Below are positions 35,136 to 44,021 of a stretch of 64,000 bases of DNA, piece by piece; positions within the stretch are counted from its first letter, which is position 1, and every line of letters starts with the position of its first letter. The DNA is from Gimesia sp. (GTDB lineage: Bacteria > Planctomycetota > Planctomycetia > Planctomycetales > Planctomycetaceae): the NCBI GenBank assembly GCA_002706765.1, contig PAJV01000063.1:1-64000 (forward strand), in the 5' to 3' direction. The notes beneath the pieces are model-generated. The model saw only the letters and a program-made list of their open reading frames with translations. It ran no database searches and was not told the DNA's origin. Made by a program: the position numbers and the translations under genes.

Positions 35136-35780
35136 ATGCATCAGGCCAGTAAAATCATCTGCCGCAACCTGGAACGATCCATTGCTGCCAAAAAACAACT
35201 GCTGGAAAACACCAAAGTGCAGCAGGAATTCGCGAAAGCCGTGGATCTCATTCTTCAGAGCTATCAGCAGGGCGGACGACTCTATCTTGCAGGTAACGGA
35301 GGCTCGGCTGCGGATGCACAACATCTGGCAGCAGAATTTGTGTGCCGCCTGGGCAAGGACCGGGCATCACTGCCGGCGGAAGCATTAACGACCGACAGTT
35401 CGATCATCACGGCCATCGGAAATGATTATGGTTACGATGTCGTATTCTCCCGACAACTGGAAGGCAAGCTGACCGCCAACGATGTCTTCCTGGGAATCAC
35501 CACCTCCGGCAATTCACCCAACATCGTAAAAGCGGTAGAGGCCTGCCGGGAAAAAAATGTTCCCAGCATTATCTTTACCGGAAACGACGGGGGAGAGGTC
35601 CGCCGGTTATGTGATGTGTGCGTGATTGCTCCCGGTCAACTAACCAGCCAGATTCAGGAAGTGCATCTCGTGCTCGAGCATACGCTCTGCGAATGCGTTG
35701 AAGCTGCCCTGTTCAACTTTGACCTGGACTGGGGCACATCCGACCGGGATCAGAACGATCGACCGAGACTGGCAGCCTGA
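35136..35780 (+). CDS. gmhA: sedoheptulose-7-phosphate (phosphoheptose) isomerase
   Basis: Converts sedoheptulose 7-phosphate to D-glycero-D-manno-heptose 7-phosphate, the first step of ADP-heptose synthesis for LPS core. The 214-residue protein has the SIS fold: LYLAGNGGSAADAQHLAAEFVCR (phosphate loop and zinc His), LTTDSSIITAIGNDYGYD, LGITTSGNSPNIVKA and VHLVLEHTLCECVE with the second conserved Glu/His. The ATG at 35136 (MHQASKIICRNL) gives the usual N-terminus and has GGAGAG upstream. gmhB follows 7 bp downstream. Confidence 0.92.
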   Translation: MHQASKIICRNLERSIAAKKQLLENTKVQQEFAKAVDLILQSYQQGGRLYLAGNGGSAADAQHLAAEFVCRLGKDRASLPAEALTTDSSIITAIGNDYGYDVVFSRQLEGKLTANDVFLGITTSGNSPNIVKAVEACREKNVPSIIFTGNDGGEVRRLCDVCVIAPGQLTSQIQEVHLVLEHTLCECVEAALFNFDLDWGTSDRDQNDRPRLAA

Positions 35781-35787
35781 TTGAGTC

Positions 35788-36372
35788 ATGCAGGTCACTT
35801 CGTCGCGTAAAAAGTCACTGTTTCTCGATCGTGATGGGGTGATCAACGTCGAAAAAGAGTATCTGCACCGGATCCAGGATTTCGAATTCATCGACGGCAT
35901 CTTCGAATTGTGTCAGGCAGCTCAAGACGCAGGTTATGCACTTTTTATCGTTACCAATCAGTCAGGCATCGTCCGCGGGTACTACACAGAACGGCAATTC
36001 CAGAAACTGATGACCTGGGTACTGTCAGAGTTTTCCCGACATAATGTGACCATTGCCGATTATTTCTACTGTCCTCATCATCCCACCAAAGGAACAGGAC
36101 ATTATCGTATCGACTGTCAATGTCGCAAACCAAAGCCGCAAATGCTGCTGGATGCTGCACAGAAATATGATCTGGACCTGTCACAGTCCATCATGGTGGG
36201 AGATAAACGGACCGATATCCAGGCAGGACAGGCCGCCCATGTCGGCACCAGCGCGCTGGTAGGAACCGGGCATGCTGTCAGTCTTGAAGATCAGCTGACA
36301 GCAGACGTATATGCGGATACGTTAACCGAGTTGACATCACTCTTATTTCCAGCAACGCCTGTCAGCCTCTGA
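35788..36372 (+). CDS. gmhB: D-glycero-D-manno-heptose-1,7-bisphosphate 7-phosphatase
   Basis: HAD-superfamily phosphatase of the histidinol-phosphatase/GmhB group, removing the 7-phosphate from heptose bisphosphate. Motif I is LFLDRDGVINVE, motif II is VTNQSGIVRGYY, the family zinc site is seen in YFYCPHHPTKGTGHYRIDCQCRKP, and motif III/IV is MVGDKRTDIQAG. It is the second gene in an apparent operon after gmhA. The kinase/adenylyltransferase (hldE) is not in this window. Confidence 0.9.
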   Translation: MQVTSSRKKSLFLDRDGVINVEKEYLHRIQDFEFIDGIFELCQAAQDAGYALFIVTNQSGIVRGYYTERQFQKLMTWVLSEFSRHNVTIADYFYCPHHPTKGTGHYRIDCQCRKPKPQMLLDAAQKYDLDLSQSIMVGDKRTDIQAGQAAHVGTSALVGTGHAVSLEDQLTADVYADTLTELTSLLFPATPVSL

Positions 36373-36388
36373 AGGAATCCGCCGGACC

Positions 36389-37291
36389 ATGTCGAACCAG
36401 ATACACGTGATCGGAGTCATCGGGGCCAGAAGCCCGGTCGGACAGTGCCTGTTCTCAAATGATGTCCTGCAGCCTTCCGACTGCGATCTGCGGTTTGTCG
36501 CATTCACCAGGGCTGAACTTCCCGGGGAACAGAGTGATGGCACACCGGTTGAGTGGCGACGTTTAGTCGATTCTCCCCAGGAGCCAGATCCAGCGGAGAC
36601 GATTACAGACTGGATCTGTCTGGCGCCCATCTGGGTCCTCCCCGCACAGTTCCCACTGCTTTCGAAATATGGTGCACGGCGGATCGTCGCTTTAAGCTCG
36701 ACCAGCCGCTTCACTAAAACGGAATCAATCGATGTCGGCGAGCAACACACGGCACAACAGCTGGCAGAGGGAGAGGCAGAACTGCAACGCTGGGCGGAAG
36801 CCCGGCAGATTTCCTGGGTCATTCTGCGACCGACGCTGATTTATGGCTACGGGCGCGATAAAAACATTGCTTCCGTTGCCCGGTTCATCCGGCGCTGGAA
36901 ATGCTTTCCCCTGCTGGGCAACGCGCAAGGGAAACGACAGCCCATCCATGCAGCCGACGTCGCCACCGCGAGCCTGCAGGCACTGCGAACCGGGACGGTG
37001 GTCAATCAGGCCTATAATATTTCCGGCGGGGAAACATTAACGTATCGTGAAATGGTCGAGCGTGTATTCAATGCGCTGAAGCTGAAACCTCGTTTCGTGC
37101 GAATTCCGCTGATTCTGTTTCGTGTGGCGGTCGCGCTGTTTCGTTTTCTGCCCCGCTTCCGACATCTGACTGCGGGCATGGCCGCACGCATGAATGCCGA
37201 CCTGGTCTTTGATCATATCAAAGCGGAACAGGACTTCGGATTTCAACCACGACCGTTTCAACCGCGAAGCGAAGATGTTGCAGGCCCGTAG
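36389..37291 (+). CDS. NAD(P)-dependent epimerase/dehydratase-like protein
   Basis: A 300-residue extended-SDR-like protein. The N-terminal Rossmann segment is IHVIGVIGARSPVGQCLF, a variant of the usual GxxGxxG loop. The middle part has RRIVALSSTSRF and WVILRPTLIYGYGRDKNI, and the C-terminal part AYNISGGETLTYREMVERVF is common to sugar-nucleotide epimerases. The canonical catalytic Tyr-x3-Lys is not visible, so enzymatic activity may differ or be lost. It follows gmhB by 16 bp and is probably in the same envelope-glycan operon. Confidence 0.75.
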   Translation: MSNQIHVIGVIGARSPVGQCLFSNDVLQPSDCDLRFVAFTRAELPGEQSDGTPVEWRRLVDSPQEPDPAETITDWICLAPIWVLPAQFPLLSKYGARRIVALSSTSRFTKTESIDVGEQHTAQQLAEGEAELQRWAEARQISWVILRPTLIYGYGRDKNIASVARFIRRWKCFPLLGNAQGKRQPIHAADVATASLQALRTGTVVNQAYNISGGETLTYREMVERVFNALKLKPRFVRIPLILFRVAVALFRFLPRFRHLTAGMAARMNADLVFDHIKAEQDFGFQPRPFQPRSEDVAGP

Positions 37292-37315
37292 CAAAACAGA
37301 TCGGGGGAGACTCGC

Positions 37316-38455
37316 TCAAATCTCGAGCGGAATCCCTTCCTGAAATTCGACATTTTTGGTATGTTTCTGCTGCCGAAGTTCAATATTCCCCGGCTTTCCG
37401 GCACCACAACCGACGGCAAGCAATACGAGCGGTGTCCAGGCAGCGGCCACGGTCAGCAGGCCCCAGGCCGGCCAGTAGCATGCGACGACCGACAGCGGAA
37501 ATAACCAGCCGACATTGATGCACAACGTTCCAACGCTGACCTTGCGATGAGCGCGATGCCGGGCTCGGCTGCCGTGTTGTGATGCTTCCAGAAATCGCGA
37601 GAGTCTCTGATAGGCGTGACACTGATGTGCCTGGTACCAGCAGTCGCGACGGATCATTCGCCTGAGCAAAGTGAATGTGGCATCAACCCAGAAAACAGCG
37701 GGGAGAATTAACCAGACCCAGAGATTCAATAAACCGGAATTGAGAGTACTCACAGCGAGTATCCCCACGGTAAATCCCAGATAAGTACTGCCGGCATCGC
37801 CCATGAATATTTTCGCAGGAGGCCAGTTGAATGTCATAAAACCCAGCAGGGAAACCGTCAGCAGGACCATCAGTGTCTGCTCGGTTGTTTCAAAGGCAGC
37901 GGTCTTCAGAAAAATCAGAAGCGACGCAGCGATCAGCAGACAGGCTGCCTCTCCTCCGGCTAGTCCATCGATGCCGTCCATGAAATTAAACAGGTTCAAC
38001 CACCAGATCAGGGCGACTGTAGCGATACCCCAGGTAATCAGGCTGGCATCCAGTTTCCAGCCCCAGAATTCCAGAGCCGGCAAGGGAGTCAGAGCATATA
38101 CGGAAGCTGCGATGATCGCGGCCTGGGCACTCAGTCGATATCTGACAGGCACATTACAGAGATCATCCCAGAATCCCAGGGCGGCGATCAGTGTTCCCCC
38201 TGTCAAAATCACGGGAATCACCGTGCCTGAAATGGAACCGGAAAAATATAACATCGAAAATGCGATCAGGCTCGACACCACAAAAGCGACACCTCCGCCA
38301 CGGGGAGTGGGCATGACATGCGAACAGCGACTGGTGGGTGACTTGACCAGCCCCAGCAGCGGTGCCAGTCTGAGAATGACACAGGTACAAATTATTGATA
38401 CCAGAAACAGACCGACAGCGATCAGGCCCGGTATCAGCAAGTTGCTGAACATCAT
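37316..38455 (-). CDS. WecA/MraY-family undecaprenyl-phosphate sugar-1-phosphate transferase
   Basis: A 379-residue polytopic membrane enzyme of glycosyltransferase family 4 that starts lipid-linked glycan synthesis by moving a HexNAc-1-phosphate to undecaprenyl phosphate. The catalytic regions are visible: SHVMPTPRGGG, FWDDLCNVPVRYRL (Asp-Asp pair), NLFNFMDGIDGLAGGEA and FMGDAGSTYLGF. A His-rich cytosolic loop (YQAHQCHAYQRLSR) near residue 280 is typical of WecA-like enzymes. It converges on the epimerase gene and fits the local LPS/envelope-glycan theme. Confidence 0.9.
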   Translation of the reverse strand: MMFSNLLIPGLIAVGLFLVSIICTCVILRLAPLLGLVKSPTSRCSHVMPTPRGGGVAFVVSSLIAFSMLYFSGSISGTVIPVILTGGTLIAALGFWDDLCNVPVRYRLSAQAAIIAASVYALTPLPALEFWGWKLDASLITWGIATVALIWWLNLFNFMDGIDGLAGGEAACLLIAASLLIFLKTAAFETTEQTLMVLLTVSLLGFMTFNWPPAKIFMGDAGSTYLGFTVGILAVSTLNSGLLNLWVWLILPAVFWVDATFTLLRRMIRRDCWYQAHQCHAYQRLSRFLEASQHGSRARHRAHRKVSVGTLCINVGWLFPLSVVACYWPAWGLLTVAAAWTPLVLLAVGCGAGKPGNIELRQQKHTKNVEFQEGIPLEI

Positions 38456-38864
38456 TTGTCAACAAACCCTTGTAGAATACGACCTGGATAGGATGCACGT
38501 ATAACCATATGCCACTGCAGAACGCCGAAGTGTTATTGAACGAGAATTATTTGAGTCCATTTCCCTTTGCATTCCTGTCCTTCTTCCAGAGAAGTTTGGT
38601 TTGCAAATGTATGGTGACTCAACCGCGGCGGAGTATACCGGGATCATAAAAATGGGTCAATCCGTTATAATACCCCTGTTTTTAAGGGTTAAATTGAAAC
38701 AAGCATGCTGCAGCGAATCGTATTTTCACCAACAAGCCCCACCAGGGAGTGAACAAAAAGCACTGCCATCCTGTCCTGCTGGCCCCTTTATTTGAACAGA
38801 GACATTCTGTTCGCGCCGCAGGAACATTGATTTTGCCTCTCGTGAGAATTATCGTCGAACTGTG
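38456..38864 (+). other. intergenic region before the His-rich gene
   Basis: About 409 bp between divergent genes. A perfect TATAAT occurs at 38666-38671, but the -35 position 17 bp upstream (ATCATA) is poor, so it is only a weak promoter candidate. No inverted repeats of note. Confidence 0.35.
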
Positions 38865-39479
38865 ATGAAATTTCTGTCGCGACCACTCGTCTGGATTCTG
38901 GCCAGCCTGGGGCTTCTGGGGACGATCCTCCAGAGCCTGCAGGTTCAGGTAGAACATACGCACTCTTCCGGGCATGTCGACCATCAGCATTCACACGGTC
39001 ACAGCCATAGCCACTCACACGGCCACAGTCATTCGCATACACATGGACACGGTCATTCCCACAGCCACCATGGGCATTCCCATTCCCATCCGTCGAGCGG
39101 TTCAGAAATTCCTCAGACGCACATCCACGTCTCACTGCTCTGGTGGGAATTCACACTGAATGTGGACTCGAAGTCGAAACAACCTGCGACGGTCGCTTCC
39201 AATGAACAACAGCCTGACGATCAAAATGCGTCAACGCAAATCCATGTGCGCAGGCAGGACCGCCTGACCGGACCTGTTTTTACCTCGGTCTCCTGGGGAC
39301 AGATCCTGGCGGAACTGTATTCCGGATGGAACTCAGTCCTGCCCCCTGACAAAAACCAGATCCCTGCACAGCAGGATCTGTTCGCTATGATGTTGTCAAC
39401 TGCCTGCTGTTATCAATGCCTGGCGGAGCCCCCGCCGGTTCCCCCGCCTGAATTTCCGCTTTCGGTTTCATTCACGTAA
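38865..39479 (+). CDS. exported or anchored His-rich protein, probable metal binder
   Basis: A 205-residue protein with an N-terminal hydrophobic segment (LVWILASLGLLGTILQSL) followed by a stretch of about 45 residues in which His alternates with Ser and Gly (about residues 30-78, for example HSHGHSHSHSHGHSH). The rest is less regular; the C-terminus has a CCYQC cysteine group and a proline-rich end. Histidine density suggests Zn, Ni, Co or Cu buffering in the envelope. It resembles no family I can name. The ATG at 38865 is preferred over the adjacent GTG at 38862. Confidence 0.65.
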   Translation: MKFLSRPLVWILASLGLLGTILQSLQVQVEHTHSSGHVDHQHSHGHSHSHSHGHSHSHTHGHGHSHSHHGHSHSHPSSGSEIPQTHIHVSLLWWEFTLNVDSKSKQPATVASNEQQPDDQNASTQIHVRRQDRLTGPVFTSVSWGQILAELYSGWNSVLPPDKNQIPAQQDLFAMMLSTACCYQCLAEPPPVPPPEFPLSVSFT

Positions 39480-39633
39480 GACCCGCTGCAATGTCCGTGT
39501 GTGACATTCCGCGAAAGGTGCGTGCATATTTTGCAGCGCCGATTTCACTCGAATGATTTTCAGAGACTGCTCTCTGTCTGCGCTGATGTTGTGGACTGAG
39601 CGCGTCTCTTTTTTGAAAGCTGGAATCTATTCC

Positions 39634-40527
39634 ATGAAAACCAAACGTTACTTTCACAGGGGGTTCACTCTGATTGAACTCCTGGTGGTGATTGCCATCA
39701 TCGCCATTCTGATTGCTTTACTGTTGCCTGCAGTCCAGCAGGCACGGGAAGCAGCCAGACGACTTTCGTGTAAAAATAACCTGAAACAGCTGGGCCTGGG
39801 GTTACACAATTACCAGGAAACCCATGGCTGTTATCCCTCCGGTTATGTGTATAAGCCGGGAACCGAGGGCAACAATTCCGGCTTTGGCTGGGTGACCATG
39901 ATTCTGCCGATGATCGATCAGGCCAATCTGTACAACCAGTTTGACCTGGAAGAACCGATCTTCAGCCCCGTGAACCTGGTTCCCCGCGAACGCCAGATTC
40001 CCGGCCTGCTTTGCCCGTCCGATTCCGTTTCGGAAAACGGTTTTATCGAAATGGGCAGTTCAGCCGAGCGGTATGCCATGGGCTGCTATGTCGCCAGCTT
40101 CGGTCCTCCCGATCTGGATGCCACGCAGGAAAAACGCGCGGGCATGTTCAGCCGCAACAGTTCGACGCGCCCCCGCGATGTCGTAGACGGTCTCTCCAAT
40201 ACCCTGTGTGTGGGAGAACGTCAGAACGGCGTATTCAGAAATGGAGCCGCACATGGAAACCATTTTGAATACGAAACCACCTGGGCCGGTGCCGTCCGTG
40301 AAATTACCGATGCCACCGATGACCACGGGCATATGATCCTGTTTCAGACAGGTCATGTCCCCAACAACCCGGCCAGTGATGACCGCGATGTCTCGGCACC
40401 GCACGTGGGGTTTGCGCAGTTTCTGCTGGGCGACGGATCGGTCAGACTGATCGGTTCCAGCATTGATTTCGGACTTTACTCCGCGCTGGGTACGATTGCC
40501 GGCGGTGAAGTGATCGGCGAGTATTAA
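39634..40527 (+). CDS. DUF1559 protein with prepilin-type N-terminus
   Basis: A 297-residue member of the planctomycete DUF1559 (SBP_bac_10) family. The N-terminus is a prepilin-like cleavage/methylation motif ([20 protein letters not shown]) continuing into [14 protein letters not shown]. Middle landmarks are [30 protein letters not shown] and [16 protein letters not shown]; the end has [19 protein letters not shown]. These proteins are probably pseudopilin-like and envelope-located; their role is unknown. The ATG at 39634 fits the family start. A terminator follows. Confidence 0.9.
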   Translation: MKTKRYFHRGFTLIELLVVIAIIAILIALLLPAVQQAREAARRLSCKNNLKQLGLGLHNYQETHGCYPSGYVYKPGTEGNNSGFGWVTMILPMIDQANLYNQFDLEEPIFSPVNLVPRERQIPGLLCPSDSVSENGFIEMGSSAERYAMGCYVASFGPPDLDATQEKRAGMFSRNSSTRPRDVVDGLSNTLCVGERQNGVFRNGAAHGNHFEYETTWAGAVREITDATDDHGHMILFQTGHVPNNPASDDRDVSAPHVGFAQFLLGDGSVRLIGSSIDFGLYSALGTIAGGEVIGEY

Positions 40528-40556
40528 TTCTCACCCTGATAACAGGAGAAACGTCA

Positions 40557-40591
40557 CAGGCTCACATCAAAGCGGTGTGAGCCTGTTTTTT
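40557..40591 (+). terminator. intrinsic terminator of the DUF1559 gene
   Basis: CAGGCTCACA (40557-40566) pairs with TGTGAGCCTG (40576-40585) around a 9-nt loop, followed by six T residues. Confidence 0.9.
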
Positions 40592-40601
40592 AACAGCATC
40601 T

Positions 40602-40653
40602 ACTAAAAAGGGGTCAGGTACCTTAATATTAAGGTACCTGACCCCTTTTTAGT
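40602..40653. repeat. perfect 52-bp palindrome, REP-like
   Basis: Bases 40602-40627 are exactly complementary to 40628-40653, giving a 26-bp stem with no spacer and no mismatch. Its core is GGGGTCAGGTACC and it begins and ends with A5/T5 tracts. Similar GGGGTCAGGT palindromes are known to me as REP-like elements spread near IS200-like (RAYT) transposases in bacteria. No transposase lies nearby and no second copy was noticed in this window. Confidence 0.8.
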
Positions 40654-40806
40654 TTCCAACCTCAGGAACGGATGAATGGCTTCTTGGGATTAAGGAATTC
40701 AGTCATAAATTCGGAGATACTTTCTCGCTAATCACCTTTCCTGATGCTTATCATATATGAACAAGTCGATGAAGGTGACTAACAAGTTAACTGGGAGAGA
40801 GCGTCC

Positions 40807-41574
40807 ATGTTTAAAAATCCCAATAGAGCGCCATCCAATCCCCCTACGTCTGACGCCAATGCTGTGCGTAAGATCACAAAGCGAGGTGGTATCTCAGTTT
40901 GTATTATTGTTCTGTTAGTTACTGCAATCCTATTGTTCTCCTACCGCGATTCCGTATCACACGATCAGAAGCGCATTCAACTGCTTGGCGGCACAACGCG
41001 TACTGGACTCCCGCCGATCTACGCCAAACTCGCTTACACTTCGCACTCACCCAAGATTGTTCGCTCCGCTTTCACATCTAAGTTGGGCCAATGGATCTTT
41101 GGACGATTCCAGGTCATTTACACAGTTGATCTTCGTGGCGTACGTGTGAATGCTGACGTTAAGGCGGCGCTGAAGATTGCGAAAGATTTTGAACACGTCA
41201 ATGAATTGATACTCTATCAATCCGCCGTTACGGACGATGACCTCGCAATACTCAAGACAGGATTTCCAAAACTTGAGCGCATCAAACTCAATGAGACGGC
41301 GATTACGGACGCTGGTATAGTTCACTTACGCGATCTTCCCGAACTACGACTAATCAATGCTCAACGCACAGCAATCACAGATGCTGCCGTACCGGACCTT
41401 GCGGCGATATCGCGACTTAAAGAACTAAACATTGCAGAAACGCAAATTACATCAGTTAAACTAATTCGCAGCACCCACCCAATATGTCACATCAACGGCA
41501 AATTGGTCACACTATCGCGGTCCAGCGATGTTCATCGTGCGTCCGGCCAGCGAAGCCCACTAGCAAATCGCTAA
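40807..41574 (+). CDS. membrane-anchored leucine-rich-repeat-like protein
   Basis: A 255-residue protein with a membrane helix at about residues 29-45 (ISVCIIVLLVTAILLFS). The C-terminal part has about four LRR units (VNELILYQSAVTDDDLAIL, LERIKLNETAITDAGIVHL, LRLINAQRTAITDAAVPDL, LKELNIAETQITSVKL) of the cysteine-free planctomycete type. Repeats probably bind a protein partner outside the membrane. Base composition and codon choice look more A+T-rich than in neighbours, and the gene lies next to a REP-like palindrome, so recent acquisition is possible. Confidence 0.7.
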   Translation: MFKNPNRAPSNPPTSDANAVRKITKRGGISVCIIVLLVTAILLFSYRDSVSHDQKRIQLLGGTTRTGLPPIYAKLAYTSHSPKIVRSAFTSKLGQWIFGRFQVIYTVDLRGVRVNADVKAALKIAKDFEHVNELILYQSAVTDDDLAILKTGFPKLERIKLNETAITDAGIVHLRDLPELRLINAQRTAITDAAVPDLAAISRLKELNIAETQITSVKLIRSTHPICHINGKLVTLSRSSDVHRASGQRSPLANR

Positions 41575-41620
41575 ACCAGGGATGAAAAGGTTTCAGCGAC
41601 TATGTAGAATACTGTCCTGT

Positions 41621-42421
41621 TTATTTCTCTGCGGTTTTTTCAAACACCAGAATATGCTGGCGGGGCAGAATGCCGATGGTTTCTTTCCACTTGAGATTCA
41701 GCTCGGGCCGGGCGACCTCTTTTTTGGCCTGGGCTTCTGACATCTTGTGGACGAGCTTGATGGGAACGGCCGGATCTTCTTTGCGGTATTCGACGAGCAC
41801 CACGCGCCCCTGGGGTTTGAGGGCTTTGGAAATTTCCCGCATCATTTCATAGGGAAATTCAAACTCGTGATAGACGTCGACCATGATCGCCAGGTCGATC
41901 GACTCGGGTTTGAGGCCCGGCGATTTCTGTGTCCCCAGCACGGGATGAATGTTCTCGACCCCCTGCTTCTTCATCTTCTGATCCAGCAGATCCAGCATCT
42001 CCTGCTGCACGTCGACGGCATAGACTTTACCATCGGGACTGACATGCTCGGCGAGGATCACAGAGATCACCCCGCTGCCGGCACCAATGTCAGCAACCGC
42101 CATACCGGGTTTCAGCTTGAGTGCTTTGGGAAGCAGCGAAAGCCGTTCTTCCTGCTCGCGGGTCCTGCGCTCCAGCCAGGGCGCACCCTGGTAACCCATC
42201 ACGCGGGCGATTTCCCGCCCCAGGTAAAACTTGCCGATCCCGTTGGGATCGTGATCCTGCAGGCTGTAGGAATACCGGTCTTTCCCTTCTTCTGGTTCCG
42301 ACTTCACTGTCGCCGGCTCGTCTGCCTGCAGAGAAGAGACCAGCAGTAACGCCGCCCATGAAAAGCAGAGTGTTCTGATGAAGCAGTTTTCAGATACAGG
42401 TTTCTTCAACGTGTTTCTCAT
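41621..42421 (-). CDS. exported SAM-dependent methyltransferase-like protein
   Basis: A 266-residue class I methyltransferase. Motif I is VADIGAGSGVISVILAE, motif II region VYAVDVQQEMLDLLDQKM, and post-motifs IDLAIMVDVYHEFEFPYEMM and GRVVLVEYRKED. Unusually, the N-terminus looks like a signal peptide (LCFSWAALLLVSSLQADEP) though SAM is cytoplasmic, so it may be a membrane-retained or exported protein with another use. Planctomycetes have several such paralogues. A Trm112-like gene lies 26 bp upstream on the same strand. Confidence 0.78.
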   Translation of the reverse strand: MRNTLKKPVSENCFIRTLCFSWAALLLVSSLQADEPATVKSEPEEGKDRYSYSLQDHDPNGIGKFYLGREIARVMGYQGAPWLERRTREQEERLSLLPKALKLKPGMAVADIGAGSGVISVILAEHVSPDGKVYAVDVQQEMLDLLDQKMKKQGVENIHPVLGTQKSPGLKPESIDLAIMVDVYHEFEFPYEMMREISKALKPQGRVVLVEYRKEDPAVPIKLVHKMSEAQAKKEVARPELNLKWKETIGILPRQHILVFEKTAEK

Positions 42422-42447
42422 CAGATCTCCTCAGGCGGTGAATGGTT

Positions 42448-42687
42448 TCAGGAGACGAGTTCTCCTGTTTCCGGATTCCGCTGGTGACGCTGCATGATCT
42501 CAGCCCACTCAGATTGAGGGAGCTCGACCGCTTCGTCAACCAGCATGACAGGAATTCCGTCTTTAATCGTGTACTTGAGTCGTGTTTCAGGATCGACAGA
42601 AATCAGAAACTCACCTTCGCAGATGAGTTTCGCCTTGGTTTTCGGGCAGGCAATGATATCCTGCAGATGCTGTGGATCAAATAACAT
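42448..42687 (-). CDS. Trm112-family small protein
   Basis: A 79-residue protein matching the Trm112/YcaR-like family: LQDIIACPKTKAKLICEGEFLISVDPETRLKYTIKDGIPVMLVDEAVEL (given only as landmark text). One Cys-x-x-like pair remains (CPKT, and C in LICEG), so the zinc knuckle is degraded. In eukaryotes and archaea Trm112 activates methyltransferases; in bacteria its role is unclear. It is co-directional with the methyltransferase gene, which makes a partnership possible. Confidence 0.82.
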   Translation of the reverse strand: MLFDPQHLQDIIACPKTKAKLICEGEFLISVDPETRLKYTIKDGIPVMLVDEAVELPQSEWAEIMQRHQRNPETGELVS

Positions 42688-42809
42688 TGGTTTTTACTCT
42701 CGAACGACTTTCACTTCATTGTAGCAATTGAGACAGCAAATCGACAGTTTTCTCTTCAAGCTGACGTTCCTGAAACACGAGACCCGTTCAGTCCGGCTGA
42801 ATCTGATGA

Positions 42810-43829
42810 CTAGAAGCCACGCAGTTCCTGGATGTCTTTGAAGGTCCGCAAATCATAATCGATGCCTACATAATCCAGCACGGAGCACAATGCCCGCACA
42901 GCGACGCCGATTCCATCGGGACCACTGAAACCGCCAAACTGTCCGCCCCCCTTCAAGTGAGGTTCGACTTCCAGGAAGACACCGGGCACGCCGAGCTTCT
43001 TCATTTTCTTTTCCATTTTGGGAAGCATCTCACGCAGTTCACGCAGGATGAATTCATGACCGGCGTCTCCCACGTTGGAGGGAACGAAATTCTTGAGGCG
43101 TTCTTCATCGACGACTCCCGTCCATTCCAGGTCTTTATCGACGGCGTAATCTTTGATGTGCAGCCAGCCCATCGATTTCTGCATGTCGTGGAATTCGCTC
43201 AGGCACTGCATGGCGTCTTTATTCTGGGCCGCAATGTTACCGCCATCATAAATGGTGACCATGTTCGGACGATTGACTTTGCGGGCCAGTTCGGCCAGCA
43301 GTGGTCCGGTTTCCCCAATCAGGTTGGGTTCGATTTCGAGTCCGTACACGAGCCCCTCTTTGGCACACAGGTCGACGATCTGACCAATCTGGTCCACGGC
43401 CTGGTTCATGTAAGGCTTGGCATCTTCCCCTTTGGGGGGATAGAAAGAGAAACCGCGGATCAGTTTCGTGCCCAGGGTCGTCGCGGCATTGATGGTGTTG
43501 GCGACCTCTTTTTTCAGATAGTCTTTGAACGGAACAAAAACATTGTGCGAGCCATCGTCTTTATCGTCGAGTTTGATTTTTCCCACGCGGGCACCGATGC
43601 TGGTCACGTTGATGCCGTATTCATCGTGCAGTTTGAGCAACGACTTATATTCGGCTTTATTCAGATCGACCACATGCTTGATATTGCCATCACCGTTCAC
43701 ATCAATAAACCGGGGGCTGTAATAACGCAGTCCTAATGCCGAAAGTGCCACCATCTGCTCGACGGCTGTTTTATGGTTTGCTGCTTCATCTGCAAAAGCA
43801 CTTAAAATTACACGTGGGTTATCTGACAT
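42810..43829 (-). CDS. sugar phosphate isomerase/epimerase (TIM barrel)
   Basis: A 339-residue protein of the xylose isomerase-like TIM-barrel group. Motifs include [15 protein letters not shown] at the start, [23 protein letters not shown] (Glu metal ligand), [33 protein letters not shown] (His/Lys-Asp) and [20 protein letters not shown]. These supply the metal ligands of an isomerase or epimerase on a sugar or inositol-like substrate. The ATG at 43829 gives the normal family start; upstream codons to 43940 are not family-like. It lies in the GntR-regulated neighbourhood, downstream of gntR on the same strand. Confidence 0.82.
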   Translation of the reverse strand: MSDNPRVILSAFADEAANHKTAVEQMVALSALGLRYYSPRFIDVNGDGNIKHVVDLNKAEYKSLLKLHDEYGINVTSIGARVGKIKLDDKDDGSHNVFVPFKDYLKKEVANTINAATTLGTKLIRGFSFYPPKGEDAKPYMNQAVDQIGQIVDLCAKEGLVYGLEIEPNLIGETGPLLAELARKVNRPNMVTIYDGGNIAAQNKDAMQCLSEFHDMQKSMGWLHIKDYAVDKDLEWTGVVDEERLKNFVPSNVGDAGHEFILRELREMLPKMEKKMKKLGVPGVFLEVEPHLKGGGQFGGFSGPDGIGVAVRALCSVLDYVGIDYDLRTFKDIQELRGF

Positions 43830-44021
43830 GACGGATGTTTGCCTTTTAAATCTAAATCGAAAGCGAATGAGAAGATGCCATTCCATGAACACTGCGTGCC
43901 ATGGACTATGCGGGTGCCATTTTTGACAGGTTCGGGTCAAGTTTCAAGAGCTACGCGAAGTTCGGGGTCCCTTTTTCAAGGTCATTTCACAAAACATTCC
44001 TCAAATACAGCCGGAAAGCGA

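Noticed and set aside
37803..38504. 233-codon frame opposite the WecA/MraY-family gene
   Set aside because: Antisense to a well-conserved enzyme with all catalytic motifs; no independent support.
43900..44021. Sequence GTGCCATTTTTGACAGG...GGGGTCCCTTTTT before the isomerase gene, resembling REP-like repeats
   Set aside because: No inverted repeat of useful length and no second copy in the window could be found, so it is left unannotated.
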